Positions 51,429-64,000 of a stretch of 64,000 nt of DNA are shown piece by piece (the first letter of the stretch is position 1; each line of letters starts with the position of its first letter). The translations under genes and the position numbers were made by a program. The DNA is taken from the NCBI GenBank assembly GCA_004794785.1, contig SJOL01000902.1, forward strand, positions 1 to 64,000, written 5' to 3'. The notes under the pieces are model-generated. The model saw nothing but the letters and a program-made list of their open reading frames with translations, searched no databases and had not been told where the DNA came from. The stretch is from Opisthorchis felineus (taxonomy: Eukaryota > Platyhelminthes > Trematoda > Opisthorchiida > Opisthorchiidae).

Positions 51429-54022
51429 GTCAGGTGGCATGACAATTATTCGTCTGGTCATTGAAGGAGCAGGTTTATCACCGACTGCTGCCACAGCGAT
51501 GTTGAATAAACATAATCCGTGAGAAAAACCTGCGTATCTTTATGGTTAAATGCGACCCGGAATAGATTCGCCAGCGTTCCCTGCAGAGATGTCAATTTCT
51601 AGTGTCGTTTTCGAGCACATGAATTAGCCGAAAAATGTACAAAATCTACAGCTGAACTGCATGTACGACGACAACGTGTTTTTCATCTGTTCGATGGCCT
51701 GAAATTTCCGTTTATATATGACTTTGTGCTCTCAATGCCGTGGTCACTGTTTTATCTTAAGGCGGGTAATCTTCAAGATTAATTTTACATTAATTTCTTC
51801 TGGCCGCATCACGCATCCAATGAACACTCCACCTATTAGAGCAATGATGTTTAGCGCTTCCACTCTCGTTTCTGGTGGTAAGTCTTCGGTGTTCGTCTTT
51901 TATCAAGCTAACTCTTCGGGCATAGCTGAAATAAGGACTTTGGTGTTACAAAACTATTGTATTTCATCTACTGACAATGTCGCCGCACACTTGTTTGGGG
52001 TCCGGGTTACAACGGTCATTTAGAAAGCTCTGAGTGGGTTTTAAAATTGTTTTGCTTGAAAAATTGTTAAAAACCCGTAATAAGGTTGCATAATTTACCG
52101 TCTTCGTTGAGATTATATTATTTTGTTATAAACGAGAAGCTTCATTGTTTCGCGAGGTCTTTTCCTATAATATACATGAAGTCACAGAATGACTGTGGGT
52201 AATATGTATTCATGGGGCCATATTTGCAAAGCAGTCCCATCTTCTGTTTCCTGGCACTGACATGACAATTTGAAACACACTGTTGGGCGATTCGTTAGGT
52301 ATCTACATTTTGCATTCGAGTTGATTGAAAGTTCCACCCCTCTTTCTGGGAGTAAAACTTCAAAGAGGTTTGCATTAAAAGCCTGTAACTAGCGCGATAT
52401 TTCTGTACGCCCTTTGAACCTTTACCTACATGTTACTGTTTAACATACCTGCTGAACCATTACTCCTCAGCTACAACAGATATGCCTGATTGCTTACTCA
52501 TTAAAATAACTTTACACGAACCTAACCTAAATAGATATGCATTAGTTAAGTCGACTTTCTTTGTTTTTGTTGCTCCAGTTGGTATATCAAAAACGTTCGT
52601 CCAGGATAACATTGTAGGATATTTGTAATATTAACACGTGCTCATAGAAATGTTTCAGGAACCTCTTAGGAATCTCTCAGAAGCAACAACGTCGTTTGGC
52701 GAGATCTGCACTTTAAAGCAAACAGATCTTTTATACGATAGAAGATAAAAACCGAAGCAATCGAAGAATGAATTCAAGGGAACTTAGGCACTAACAAGTG
52801 CTTCCGTCAAGCCGGTTATTGTTATATGTTAAAATGCTGCCGATCAAGTTCCGTTAGTCAAATCTGCTTTACGAAAGAAGCAAACCACTGAATGACGACT
52901 GCTACATTCCCTACGCAATCTGCCTCATTGAAGATGCACTAATTTGTTTGTTCTTTGTATATAACACGTGATTAAGATGGGGTATCCCAAAAAGGATAGT
53001 AGTGGAGCGATTGGGGTGGTTTTCACCTCTTCGAGCGGCAAAGGTTTAGAGCATTACTAATCCATGATGTTGTCTTAATTTGTTTGCTGATATCTGGCAC
53101 AGCAACAATATTTTTCTGAAGTACATGGGTATTTGCTTGGATCACTGATTCGCTGATTGCGAATAAACGTTGTTCTATCTTGTTTGGCTTAAATTGTTCC
53201 AATTATATTTATTTATGTTGCAAACACATTCCAGCATTCACAGTGATATTAAAGCGGGAAAGAAAATTCAAACGGCGTGTTGAGCCAAGAAAGCAGCATG
53301 TTGCAGTAGATTTCGCGGCATGCCGACCTCAGGCGTGCCGGGTAAGGTAACGCCTACTGCCGTATAGTTTTACCATCGCGTGTGCACCACTTAGCAGGAA
53401 AACTGTACAGTACCCGGCAAAATGGAGTAGACTTTGATGGGCCGCATCAGTTATTGTTCTAAATTCCAGACGTAAGCTGACATTTTATGTTGGAAAATAA
53501 ATTTCCAAAGCCTTTGACGAGGCATTTAAAAAAATATTAAGTGTATCGTGCATGCCAATGAAATAAAAATGTTCTAACACAAATGAAATGCTCAACGTTA
53601 TTCCTGGCCAACAGAAATAAAGAGACCGTTGTACATCTGTTTGTAAAACTTGATGAAGTTTGGAAAGTGTACCGTGTATTTGATGTGTTACATGATGTCT
53701 CATTTTAGAACATATCCACTAAAACGTTTGAGAATATACGTTCCCTAGCGTCAGTTTGTTAGACCAATAAGCATCCTCCGAACGAGCCACAGTCAGAGTT
53801 ATTTTGCAAGCTTTCCCCAAAATTGTTGAAAATAATGTTTTAGACATCAGCGGCGTTTTCTCGTGCATTAGGAATAACCAAACTTTCAACAGTCAACCTT
53901 TAAAACGGAAACATTTCGCTAAAGTGTGCTCAAACTAGAGTGTCTATAATGTTTTGACGTTTCTTTTATTTCGCTTTTGCTCTCGGGCTTGCAAAACCAA
54001 GCACGAAGACAATTACATTTTC
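51429..54022 (+). repeat. Large direct repeat B, copy 2 (start of third contig)
   Basis: This is the partner of 48621-51192. The first base after the gap corresponds to position 48621 in the middle contig, which is also where the end of the first contig aligns. A 101-codon plus-strand frame (51718-52023) is longer than its partner in copy 1 because of point differences at both ends. I do not call it a gene. Confidence 0.95.
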
Positions 54023-57000
54023 TAGATATATATCTTATCTGAACCAAACCGGCATCATTGCGTTCTGATGGGCGCCAAGAGGTTAAGATAAATGATGGTT
54101 GCCCAGAAAACATAATCCGGGTGAATTACATATGTTGTTTTTTTGCTGTTTATATAATCGTTTGGTTCAATTTTTGGACCCACCGATGCCCCCGAAGAAT
54201 GCGCCCTGGAACTGACCGAGGAAGGTCCCATTTTACAAGCTCCAGGTTTGTCTAAGTTCGTCATTATTCTCCAGTCACTTCAGTTACAATCATATAGTTG
54301 GCCCCAAGTAGTTTCGCGTAAACAAAATTATACGGGTTTTCAATTTAGAGAAAACATATCATGCACACAGGCACTTGAAAGTAAAGTAGTGGAACACATG
54401 TTTGTGTGTTACAAATGACGCCAAAATCTATTGGAGAAGCGTCGCCCACCGCTGGTACTCAGATTTTCTATAGTGTGAACCAGTTTGTATGAATTACGCA
54501 AACACGTCTATTTCCTTCAGAATGAAGAGTGGTTCTGGCCGTTAGGTCGTGTTTTTGGTCAGGTTGAATTGTATGTTCCGCACATACATGTTGTCAGGTC
54601 CACCGAAATTCTTCAGATTTCTTACATAATCGCATGAAAATGCCTGTGAGTGCCTTGGACACCATTTCCGAGTAAGAATTTTCGTTTGTAGGTACAATGG
54701 TTGGACTTCTTCTTATAATAGGGAGTGCAGCATGTTGGAAGTGATTTTCGTCTGCCATCAAAGCGTAGTTATTCCACATACCATTCCGCATTTACTATGG
54801 AAGTTAGTGAAGAGTATTTGATGAACGTAAGAAAGCTTTGGAACACCCACCAGCTTAGCCACTAGCAAATGCAATGTCCTGCAATTAACTCTTAGTAAAA
54901 GTGCTTTGTAAATAGATCGCCAAAGAACAGATTGAGAGAGTGCAAACCTGACGTAACCGAACGTCTTTCAAAAAAGCTTGTGAAAAAACGTCATTCAACG
55001 AGTTTGACACTGCCAACAATCAGCCTGTTGCTCGAAGCATGATGAGAAAACGTCAAACAAAAAGCAGTCTACGAGTAATATTTCCACTAGCACAGGTGCA
55101 CACACTCAAAAGATGCGTTATCATTGCTGGTACCAGACCATTAACGAGTCCATCCGCCAGAGCGATCCTGTATGTTTACGGTAAAATATTTTTTTCAGTA
55201 CAGGGCATTCTCTTCCATTTTGATCAATAGTGTTTTATCCAAATAAATGTCCCGCCACCGGCGTCGCCGCAGGAAGTTTATTGAGATTCACGGGAACGTT
55301 TGTACGTAAAATAAATATATTTACTGAATTTTAGATCGACCTTGCGGAGACACTCGTCTTTGAAATACCTGTGGGCCCTAACAACTTTCAGCCACATTGA
55401 AGAATAAGTCCTGGCAACAACTTCGGGATTTCCTCCAATGAGTCTATCAAAACACGTTTTGATAAATCCATAACCATGATATAGCCCAGCGTAATGCGTG
55501 CGGATTAGCTGGTTATATTTTCTAATAAAATGCGTCCTGAGTCTGTCTTAGGCATGCAACCATGGGCACGTCTAGATTTTCTATACCAGGGACAGAAAAA
55601 CTATGACAGTGTAACCTAGAATGGTTCACAAGAACAGCATCCGCGGAAGTACACCAAAGTTGGGTTCTCTCATGCAACATCTAACATAAAACTGCATGTA
55701 AATATGTGAGCAAAATGAAACAATATCTTAAATCGTGTGCCGACCGTTGAAATATGTGATCCGAGAGAGCTGCGTCCAATTTCCAAATATATCAAGCCGA
55801 ATAACGGTTGAACAACCCTAGTTTGCATATCATCGCATTTTAAAAAAAAATGACCGAACCCATCTAGTAGGCACTGAGTACAACAAGGAAATGTCACCCT
55901 TTAAATTTGAAACAGATTCGCGGTTCTGCTCAAATGCCTGCATTATTATTATTGCGAATCATTTGGATTTTCCCCGAAATCAACCAACGAAGCAAGTAAT
56001 TCCACTTCAATTGCGGCCTAATACTGCTACGGAGGATGTTCCGGTAGAGCACCAGTACATCTAGCCGATAACTTGGCGCTTCAAATTCCTACGAGCCCTT
56101 TTTTGACCTATACAAAACAGCTGAAAATAGTCGGGGGTTGCAGCATTCTAGTATTTTATATAGTTAACCCTTGAGAGAATTCTCACACATTTGTTACTTA
56201 AACGACAACTTTCGTGGCTGTCATGGAAACTGCGTTCTCACCAGGTTGTCTGTACGAGTCTATAGTTAGTGATGTAACCTCAATTGTCCTTTTGGCACAA
56301 ACTTCATTTCTTCAAGAAATGTGGCAACAGTGTGATATACCGGGCTGTTAACTACGTTTGTCTGATCATGGGTTTTCCCATGCTCGTGACTTTTCAGATT
56401 GTGGGAACAACTACCTGGTAGCTATAATGTGTGTTTCATCTTCGCTTATGGCAGAAACAGTGGCGTCCGGGATTTTCCGGGGCCCCTGCTAAAATTGAAT
56501 ATGTTTGGAAATTACTTCCACATTTTTAATGCCCGCAAGACGAGCGAGGCCGAATCCTTTTTCGTGAGCCGAGAACAAAAGCATACTGGTATTGGTTCGC
56601 GTGTTTCATCAGTGAAAACGCCCGGTCCAGTTTATTCAGTTTCAACGGCCGGGTCAGTTTAACTCCGTTTGTCTCATCTGCTGACCTCCTAGCTTGATCA
56701 GCTCGAAAATGTTAAGCGCCGGGACTTGTTGTAGCTCATGAGCAAATCTGATTTGCTTCGGCATGTGGAATACTGACGGAAGCTCAGGTCGTCACTGGGC
56801 GTGCATAATGCCATTATCAGAGTCCATGCGCTTATGTCAGTGGGGATGTGCACATGCTACTGACATCTGCACGGTGCAAAACAGCCAATGACCGTCTTGC
56901 ACTCGGTGGTCAACAATAGGCTTGATGTGCGCATTTGTGTTGGGTATTAGCGCTAATTCGTGACGGACAGCGTTCAACACACAAAACTTCATGCCTGCGC

Positions 57001-59641
57001 TAAGCATTGAATACAATTTTACAAAGGCGCTATGATGCCTCCGGCATTGGGCGTCAAAGAGAGAATTCGTGGCATTCGCCGCTCTTACGGTATTCGTGCT
57101 TGATTATCAGCTGCATTGTGTTGAAGTACTGTGAATATTTGAAATCACAATTCAAACTTTCACCAAAGGAATTTTGTTGCACAATCGGACCCCAATACAA
57201 GCGCTGATCCCTGCAGGGTGTTAAGAAGTAACTATTTTGTTAAATTTTTTTCAGTACTTTGACTCGCAACAATAGATTTTGGCTAGCACTTGTGTTGGCT
57301 GCGCCGAAATAATTTCATGGGATGGAATGGATTGTGAGAATACCGCCGAGGAAGACACTGTAAGCGCACCTTCTGAATCGCCGAAGCCGTAGAACGGAGC
57401 TTCTATTAGGTGGGCAACCTGCAGGCTATGTCCAAGGCTGAAATACCGATCAGAGGATGAATGGGCAATTTTGTCACAAGAACAATCTGCTGGTTCATCG
57501 TATCCCTAGAAAATCCAGAAAAATATCAGCCCTCACCAAACTTCGTTTGCTCTCCTTGTCCCTGCCTGCAGATTCTGGAAATCTGAGTACTATCAACATT
57601 ATTCATCGCAACCGCCTTAGTGTTATCTTGAAACTTCTTTAGCCTCTCTATATTGGTTAACTGCAACAAAACATAAGCAACACATTAAAAACCATTGTGG
57701 GATTCCACGAAACAATCTACGGCGTCCTTTTTGTGAATATAAGGCCAGCTGGTACATTGCTTAACTTCGCTACTGATATGTGTGATCGTTTTAATGGAGG
57801 TTGTCCAAACATGGATCTAAATAATAAACTACTGGTGTTTATCTACTTTTCTCCAAGGACTGTGCCAGAAATTGCTCGTGATGCCGGTTAACTGCCTCTG
57901 TTAGCGTTTTAACTACGATGTTAATTTGCGGTACTGTGAAGCTAGTCCTGCATTACAAATTCCGTATTTCCTAGCTTCCTCGTCGATAATCGTGCACCCG
58001 TTCGTAATCCAGAGTGAACAAAAATTACCATTATGTATACAAGTTCCGTTACACAAGAGGGAAATGTGTTGTCCCCAGCCCGCAACTACGAAGACTACCA
58101 TTTGTCAAGTGCCTTCAATCCTCCGAGTTTTTCCGAAATTTCGTGGGCCTCAGCTTGAGCAAAATTTTGACACTGATCAAACGGACACTGCACTGCCTGG
58201 AACGTAACGGCTAGCGACAAATCCTTGCAAACATTCTTGCTTGCTTATCTTGGGGTCATTAAAGAATCAGAAAAATCAGTGCTAACAGTTATGCGGGCCA
58301 TCTTTACGAGTAACTTCACCTTGAATGTGCCAGTTGTGGCAAACATTTTGGTTTGTTAAAGTTTAGAGCTTAATAGCTTGATATTTCTCACTGAAAAATG
58401 TACACTAAATGGCCTGTAGTGACAGCGGCGCAAATATAATGCTGTTACTTTGCTTGTGGACATCAGATTGCATCCTGCTTGCCATCACGCTATTATGTGA
58501 AATTGATATAAAAACATCACATTGTGGTTTGTTCGACGTCCCTCATATGGATACAATGCCCAAATGCGTTAATGTTGAGTGCCACCTATCGAAAATGGAA
58601 GGAATATTTCTGTGACTGTCAAATAAATTGAGGTGGAATCATGCTAACCACGTTAGAGTGGGGCACGCGGTGGTTTACATTAGCATTTGTCGGTACATTT
58701 ATCCAACTGATATTCTGCAAAACAATCCCCAGAATAACCGCCATGTTCATTCCTCGATGGGGTTCTGGATATTTCTCTTTGTTCCCTAATACTATAGGCA
58801 CACGTTTTCAAATGCACGAACTAGGTTCCCTCCAGCGTTTGAGATGAAACGGCGTCCAAATCCGCTCACAACCGAGGACAATTTTATAGATCATCGTATC
58901 CACCGACGGTGCGTTTAAGTTTCTGAGTAAATCATTCTGCTGAGTTTCTCGTGTTCAGCCAGCCACAAGATAAGAGACTACGATAAACATTTCCGTTTTC
59001 CAACTGGTTGAGTGCTGCTGCACTCTCACTGGCCAAATAGGCATGGTAAATCTGGGGAATAGATGTGCTCTTCAAATTTGTTTACGTTTGGTAAAGAATG
59101 AATCATAATCTCCAAATATTTACCAGCCTTTCATTTATACATTTGCTCGAAAAGAACATCTGCTACCTTCTGCTTTCCTGCAGTTGTACATATTTGCGTT
59201 GACGGTCACAGTGGGTTGAAGCCCATCATTATTTGCATTTGGAGGGTTGGCATATTGGGATGTAGGCTGACCCGTGCTGAATATTATCTCGATGACATAT
59301 TGATAAATTATTGTGAGCTAAACTGGGGGAGCGCAAATCTTTGGGGATTTTACTGGTTCCCGAATATCGATCAGAGCAGTATGCCATTGGAAGACATGCA
59401 TGACTAACACCTGTAATCAGATCGCACGGAATGATTGCCGCCGCGTTTGCCGTCAGCCTGGATGCCAGGTATGGATTGCATTACCGCAAGAACGCGCGAA
59501 TCCTTAGGCCTCCATTTCAGTAATTAGCCTTTTATTTTCTAATGGCATATCCGTAAGAAAATAGATTACTGCAGCATCTGCGAACGACGCATCCTCCGCG
59601 GCACCGGCCACCTCGAAATCCTTCTTTATACTTCGCCTTTC
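54023..59641. other. Non-coding stretch, no gene seen
   Basis: Frames up to 93 codons occur on both strands, including fully overlapping opposite pairs, without recognisable features. A two-copy 27-base tandem repeat lies at 56610-56663. No RNA gene or mobile element was recognised. Confidence 0.5.
56610..56663. repeat. 27-bp tandem repeat, two imperfect copies
   Basis: The units CAGTGAAAACGCCCGG...CAGTTTATT and CAGTTTCAACGGCCGG...CAGTTTAAC are adjacent and 27 bases each. They lie inside an 87-codon frame, so the peptide shows a matching weak repeat. No family was recognised. Confidence 0.65.
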
Positions 59642-60560
59642 ATGGAGATTGACAGTCCTCATATTCTGCATTCTGAAACAATATATACAACTGACCGTTC
59701 TTGCATGTACATTGCACCCGCTCCTGTCGATAGGCGTCGCCTTTCTGATCCAAGCATTTATGATCCAGGTGCTGTGGTTGATATTACTCCCAGCTCGCGC
59801 ACCATTGGTGGTTCATATTCCCTCCGCACGGAGGGTGTTGCTGTAACAACCGAAGCTGCACAAATACATGGATTACTTCATCAACGAGGAAAACAGCATT
59901 GTGTTGTCTATACGTGGCATGTATCCACCACTCATTGGTCTTCGTTCTCCTTCACGTTTTTTGGATGGTGATCACGTGCGACATCCTTGTTGTCTCCCAG
60001 GACGCCTTCAAAAAGGAACTTTCAAAACTCGAATGTTCTTTAATGGCTGATCTCCAAAGGATGGCCGATGTGAAACAAGCCATAATTAACAAGCCCATAT
60101 TGCAACGTACCAAAAGGCGTCCTGTGCAATTCTGCAAGTGTCCGAGCAAATCACTTATATAGAACCGCAAACTACCAAATTTACAGACGGCATATAGATA
60201 GGATTCGTAAATCGATCGCGCAAATGTTAGCCGCGATCGGAATGATCCACCGGGCCCGAATGAACTAAGTACGACTAAGTCGATTGCGAGGCGTCGTCAG
60301 TCTTGGAGATCGAAGAGCTAAATTGGGCAAAACTCTCTGAGCTTCTTCAAACATTGTTACTGATAATGAGGAAAGCAGTCCAGACGTTCCAGTGCGCTGT
60401 ACATCCTAGTTGTCTTGTCTTGAAAACAAAAGAACATTAGTATCCGGATTCAGCGTATTCATCGAGAATTCGCCAGCCAAATTGCATTAGCTCATCCGGA
60501 TTCCGGATCTCGCGATCCGCCCAGAAGAGAAGTTTTGCCACCCGCAATGTCCATAAAAAT
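59642..60560 (+). other. GC-richer, stop-poor stretch, possible old coding relic
   Basis: Three plus-strand frames overlap (59642-59970, 59868-60050 and 59899-60162). One includes the helix-like run ELSKLECSLMADLQRMADVK and another PAPVDRRRLSDPSIYDPGAV. Further fragments such as RHIDRIRKSIAQMLAAIGMI follow at about 60200. The stretch looks richer in G and C than its surroundings. No family could be named, and frame changes would be needed to join the pieces. It may be an eroded mobile element or exon, or chance. Confidence 0.15.
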
Positions 60561-63500
60561 CGAAAGTCCTCCTATTCCGGAGGCGATAACAGACATCTGT
60601 TATCTATATGGTTCATTCCGCATTGTTCCTAACAGGAGATAGAAGGCGATCAGTCTAACGCTTACCGTCTTGTGCATAGATCGTCACGTTCAACTCGACT
60701 AGGTCGGGAACCTTTTATATTTGATTATCGGAGCATTCACATTACCGTGACCAGTTGACGGGATATAGTTGGGGCCCTCGGCACATAACTCCAATACTGC
60801 ATGCAGCACCGCAGGGTGCTTTCGAAGGGCCATGTGTTACTTATACCGATATGGGGAGCCAAGCAACGTCAGGCGCGATCAGGTTTTCAATTTCTGAGTA
60901 ATACATATGGCTGACAGTTGGAAATTTTTACGTACCAATTGCAGATAATTCCCAACACTCCCTTAGTGTGATGCTGCCAATGCTGATGTAGATGCTGCCT
61001 AAAGATATCCCAAGGCTAATCCAAGACCACGGGACAGCACCCACACATCTGACGTATTAGGGTTTGCAGACCCAACTTATACAAAAGTGTGAATTCGCAT
61101 GCACAAACCAAGACGACACAATAGATCATCCAGTGGATGAAGATGTGATGAAGGTGCGGACACACCTAGCTGCTACAATCATTTGTGCGGAAATATATGA
61201 TTGTATCTATCGTAAGTCGAGGCGATTGATAAATGTTGCGTTTCTCTGGAATTTACCCAAATGATCTTTTGTGTCCACTCCTTACACTAATTACTCTCTG
61301 CCTAAACATCGCGTAAACGGGCAGCAAGTCGCGTGCCGGCTGATTACTTACTAGGTCAAAAAAATGATGTATATATCACGTGATTATATTGTTGGATTTC
61401 TAAGCCTCACTTTAACAAATACTGATTCACCCGGACGATCAGTTTGTGGATCAGACTTGGGCCGTGAAAGGAAACTAGATTTTGAAGCACGACTAAAGAT
61501 TTACCGGTTGAAATTTTTGCACGTCTTCCATTTCGTCCCAGAGCAATTCCACTACCGTACTCCAATGCTCCCAGCTTGTCCGTTCATTATGGTGCAATAG
61601 AGATTGCGAGCTGCTTGTTGATGTAATCTCGGAGTGATTTAGAAACGTCGGGGTAAAATTGTTAAAGATATTTGCTGCGGTTAAGTTTTACACCTAATTT
61701 CACGCTAAATTATTTATCGAAGTGTGTGAAACTCAAACTGGTGGACAGCGCAGCTGGCAGCCTCAGATAAGGCAAATACGTTAAAAGCAAAATTTTCAAA
61801 CTTACCCATACCATGGACCATGTATGCACGTGTGACTAAAGGGAAAATGGTTCGGCCGATTGTCACACTTGCTGACGTACACCGCTAATGTGACACATCT
61901 TCGGCTTTTTTTGCAAAAGAACTGTAAAAAAGCCTGTATATTGTCTTCCATGGGCTTCAACACACTTCAAAATAAATAAGTTGTACGCGTTACACAACCA
62001 AAGCTAAGTCCCAGGTGATGACGACCCATTACACTGCTATTTCGATACGAGTGATGATAAAATAATAGGCGAATCCAGCAATTAGCTTGCACAAAAATGT
62101 GATTTTGGGGATGAAAGTCATGTACATTTCGCGATAATTTGGACAATTTATTGAAATATCAGTAGCGTGCCAGCCAGAAATCTCATCATTAGCCTGGAAA
62201 GGTGCACAAATTAGCCGCTCACATAAATTCTTTTCATCTGGTAGATGAATGAAGAAGGCATTTCTAAGCAAAATTTTCTTCCTAATTCTTCGGCATGAAG
62301 GTTCTCTGAATGCCTTGGCTACTTATAACAACCACATGTTACGGCAAGTCCGTCTGCCGTCGCAGATTTAGAGTGTGATATGTGTTCTTTAAACAGTATT
62401 TCGCGGCGGGGTTGAGCACCCGGTGTTTTGTCAAGTGACATGCTCAACGCAAAAACCCGCGTTTCGTGTCACGTGACTGGCTGCAACCTGGTTGGCTTGA
62501 TCGACAGACAGATCATTATCATCATCAGCAATACTGGCAATGTAGAGTCTACTCACGGGTTTATATTGTGCACAAAAATCATTATTTGAAACATGAGGCT
62601 GGTGTATAGCTTCTAGGCGAAACCAGTTCAGCAGCTGCAAATAAAAATGACCTCTCCGAAGCTGACCTGCAGCTTTCACTAAACCCCTTTTGATAAATGA
62701 TGGAAAGTAGTTACTGCTGTAGATAAATTTGCGTTGCTACTCCCTGCCCGATTCCACAGACGCTGAAGCATGTCCTTGAAGAAGGCGAATAATACTATTG
62801 ACCGCGGTTCATATTCAGGTGACAGATTACATTGCGTGACATTTTTGCGCTGATTTTCACTCATTATCAGGCGTTAACTAATACCACACAGTTGAAACCG
62901 ATGACGACTCAGAAGCTGCGATTCATTTCCCGTGACGGCAAAACGTACTATCTGCATCCTGTGAACTGATTCTACCTTGTTAACGTGCTTAGAACAACAA
63001 TAGCTTATCACACGAAAAGCGTTGTAGATAAAAATCATTAGTATTTATTGTAACTTACAAAGACTTTCCAGAACCGGACGCACTCCATCTACTAACACGA
63101 AGCCATCCGCTGAAATGAAACTATTGGCCACTTAATCAACTTAGAGGCTGTCATACTCAGCGCTGGTTGTTGATGTGAATAGTGGTAAGGACCTCGCCCT
63201 ATGTATCGGATATAGCCAAACAGAATAGTGATCCATACTGTACAACAGTCATTCAGAGTTTCCAGTCTGCATCAGTTAGTCATGAGTTAGTGCCACTCGA
63301 TCGTTTAAAATATTAGGTAGGTCATAACTTTCGGAAGACAGATTTCTGCTCATACCTGCTTCAAATAACTTATTAGCCGATTGGTAAAGGTTTAGATGAG
63401 AGTGGTGCTCAAAATTATTTTGTATCCAACCCCCAAAACGTTGCCCGTTATCCAACGCTTACCCTGTTGACGATTAACTATTCAGCTAACAAGAAAACCG

Positions 63501-64000
63501 CGTGGGTATTGGTTATTCCAATAATTCATATGGGCACAAGTGAATTGCGCGCATGACCGCAAACTTTAAGCAGCTTAAATAGAGGTTGATCAGAAATGCT
63601 TCACAGCACAAAGAAACCCCTTTCAAAAGTTGGGACAAGGTGCTACACACCTTACTCGAAATTTCTAATTCCGAATACGTTTTTGTTAAGCCAAAGTTCA
63701 AACCGACACATGCACAAGGGCCAGAAGTTGCTTGAACATATATTGTTGATTAAATGGATATCGGACGGAAAGTCAAAACGTGTTCTCCTAGACATTCTTC
63801 ATGGATCGTGTTCATCTGATATCATCTGATAACCAGATAAAAGGACCCCCGACAAATATTTTCTTAATGGAAGACTGTGCTACATTTAATTCCTGCCCAG
63901 CTGTGTCTTGAAATTTCGTCGCCCAAATTACCAAGAAAGAGTCATTCGGACTCATACGTCTATTCCGATGATTCACAGCATTATTTCAGGCTGTATATTA
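60561..64000. other. Non-coding stretch, no gene seen
   Basis: Only chance-length frames were seen (82 codons at most). A short ATC-rich run (ATCATTATCATCATCAG) lies at 62513-62529. No RNA gene, tandem array or known element was recognised up to the window end. Confidence 0.5.

Noticed and set aside
49023..52023. Paired frames in repeat B (49023-49247 and 51718-52023) as a conserved exon
   Set aside because: Nearly all differences are non-synonymous and the frame ends at different places, so the similarity only reflects the DNA duplication.
1..64000. CRISPR array, bacterial operons, riboswitches or terminators
   Set aside because: No regularly spaced short repeats, no dense gene layout and no ribosome-binding-site-led frames were seen. 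The retroelement content indicates a eukaryotic genome.

Overview
This window looks like non-coding DNA from a large, repeat-rich eukaryotic genome, most probably a parasitic flatworm (trematode, cestode or monogenean). Three things support this. The frames are short and broken, and I recognise no host gene and no operon layout. The one clearly recognisable coding relic, at about 30.2-32.9 kb, is a CR1-like non-LTR retrotransposon whose endonuclease, reverse transcriptase and C-terminal motifs resemble elements common in flatworms. There are also weaker traces of Penelope-like and tRNA-derived elements. The phylum assignment is an inference from the retroelement only.

Layout. 0-3 kb has no gene. 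At 2.8-3.7 kb are two short Penelope-like remnants in opposite orientations. At 4.1-4.7 kb is a stop-poor stretch that may be an old coding relic. From 8.3 to 12.8 kb lies an ancient, heavily diverged direct duplication, with segments at 8.3-8.8 and 10.1-10.6 kb recurring at 11.25-11.7 and 12.2-12.8 kb. At 16.3-16.6 kb is a 146-bp tandem repeat, followed by the longest open frame in the window (199 codons, unrecognised). Diverged dispersed repeats pair 17.8 with 20.7 kb and 9.9 with 34.8 kb. Two tRNA-like SINE heads on the minus strand lie at 24.3 and 25.3 kb. The retrotransposon fills 30.2-33.0 kb on the plus strand and is inactivated by frameshifts, stops, a deletion and loss of catalytic residues. 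From 34.9 to 42.1 kb I see nothing coding.

The most informative structure is at 42.1-54.0 kb. Two single-base gaps (45120 and 51428) cut the sequence into three contigs. The left half of the middle contig (45121-48621) repeats the end of the first contig (42125-45119), and most of its right half (48621-51192) repeats the start of the third (51429-54022). In the coordinates of the middle contig, the end of contig 1 and the start of contig 3 abut at a single base. The simplest reading is that the middle contig is an alternative haplotype, or a diverged copy, placed in series rather than in parallel, so about 6.3 kb would be represented twice. Divergence is patchy, from none to about 10% in the samples I compared, which is high for alleles, so a true older duplication is not excluded.

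54-64 kb again has no recognisable gene. It includes a somewhat GC-richer, stop-poor stretch at 59.6-60.5 kb. Nothing in the window works together as a pathway, and I found no undescribed functional system.
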